A stretch of 64,000 nt of DNA, taken from positions 38,457 to 102,456 of the forward strand of contig NZ_RZNH01000015.1 in the NCBI RefSeq assembly GCF_013141825.1. Reading direction: 5' to 3'. Of this stretch, positions 63,889-64,000 are shown one piece after another. Below the pieces are notes generated by a model that searched no databases, was not told where the DNA came from, and was given only the letters and a program-made list of their open reading frames with translations. The stretch is from Marinifilum caeruleilacunae. GTDB lineage: Bacteria; Bacteroidota; Bacteroidia; Bacteroidales; Marinifilaceae. Each line of letters begins with the position of its first letter. The stretch's first letter is position 1. The position numbers and the translations under genes were made by a program.

Positions 63889-63999
63889 TTAATTATATGA
63901 TCCAGTGAGGCTAGCCTCACTGGATTTTTGATGTATAAAATTAGGTGTTTTATAATTCAAACTCAAATGAGGTCTCTTGTTATTATAGATCCAAACAGA
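63889..63999 (-). CDS. IS3-family transposase OrfB, C-terminal end
   Basis: Only the last 36 codons are present. The reading VWIYNNKRPHLSLNYKTP is the hallmark of the C-terminal end of IS3-group integrase-core transposases (Y-N-x-x-R-P-H-x-S-L-x-x-x-T-P). The frame then runs through FIHQKSSEASLTGSYN before the stop codon at 63889-63891. The gene enters from the right edge on the minus strand. Confidence 0.85.
   Translation of the reverse strand, partial: SVWIYNNKRPHLSLNYKTPNFIHQKSSEASLTGSYN
63900..63925 (+). terminator. Palindromic terminator inside the IS end
   Basis: A perfect 26-bp palindrome with arm ATCCAGTGAGGCT (63900-63912), followed by TTTT on the plus strand. Its orientation would stop transcription from rex before it enters the transposase gene as antisense. 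It also lies within the last codons of the transposase frame. Confidence 0.75.
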
Positions 64000-64000
64000 T

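Larger units (their letters stand above)
63854..64000 (-). mobile_element. IS3-family insertion sequence, one end (cut by the window edge)
   Basis: The end of the element seems to be at about 63854, beginning TGAGTCGTCCTAAAATAGG, as IS3-type inverted repeats begin TG. It contains the 3' end of a minus-strand transposase gene and a palindrome. The rest lies outside the window, so the family group, the other end and the target duplication cannot be checked. Confidence 0.7.

Noticed and set aside
1-64000. CRISPR array, prophage, or toxin-antitoxin locus.
   Set aside because: No regularly spaced direct repeats, no phage structural genes and no small paired toxin/antitoxin ORFs were found on either strand. 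The only mobile DNA seen is the IS3 end at the right edge.

Overview
The window is chromosomal DNA of a Bacteroidota bacterium, most likely a marine, facultatively anaerobic member of the Marinilabiliales or Marinifilaceae; the family-level placement is inference. The signs are low GC, TTG-N19/20-TAnnTTTG promoters, few Shine-Dalgarno sequences, type IX secretion genes (porU, porV, gldJ), CcsBA-type cytochrome c maturation, TonB-dependent receptors with DUF4249 lipoproteins, and the gldJ-murF neighbourhood. Most of it is housekeeping core genome.

Layout. 1-9 kb: 5' end of an AMP nucleosidase gene, an orphan HsdR-N-like protein, a GNAT acetyltransferase, a large TPR/PD40/SPOR envelope protein, a 2-oxoacid dehydrogenase E2, recR, a sodium:solute symporter and a ChaN-like protein. 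9-14.6 kb: an RDD membrane protein, two exported proteins of unknown role, a double FKBP lipoprotein and a sensor histidine kinase. 14.7-24.2 kb: a respiratory block. A fused CcsBA haem lyase is divergent from a porin-nrfH-nrfA operon (nitrite to ammonium), followed by a separate two-gene ccsB-ccsA pair. NrfA carries the CWTCK haem-1 site, which needs specialised haem attachment. 24.2-31.2 kb: alaS, an M23 peptidase, a MerR regulator, a Nif3 protein, a zinc-ribbon protein, a thioredoxin and a CoA-binding protein.

31.3-45.6 kb holds the most unusual region: two head-to-tail copies of a four-gene module. Each copy has a small exported protein and a TonB-dependent receptor on the minus strand, and divergently a DUF4249 lipoprotein and a 733-residue exported protein with an MG2-like N-terminus. 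Paired proteins have equal or nearly equal lengths (925/925, 236/239, 397/401, 733/733 aa). The two receptor 3' ends and terminators are almost identical in DNA although the rest has diverged. It looks like a diversified cell-surface uptake or export system of unknown substrate.

45.6-54.7 kb: ispF, porV and porU (minus) and gldJ, murF and a Gdx-type SMR exporter (plus). 54.7-62.9 kb: a glycosyltransferase, a LpxL-like acyltransferase, an inositol monophosphatase, mtaB, ppx, phoH with a PIN domain, and folC. 62.9-64 kb: tRNA-Val(TAC), the redox repressor gene rex behind a perfect 26-bp palindrome, and the end of an IS3-family element that runs off the right edge.
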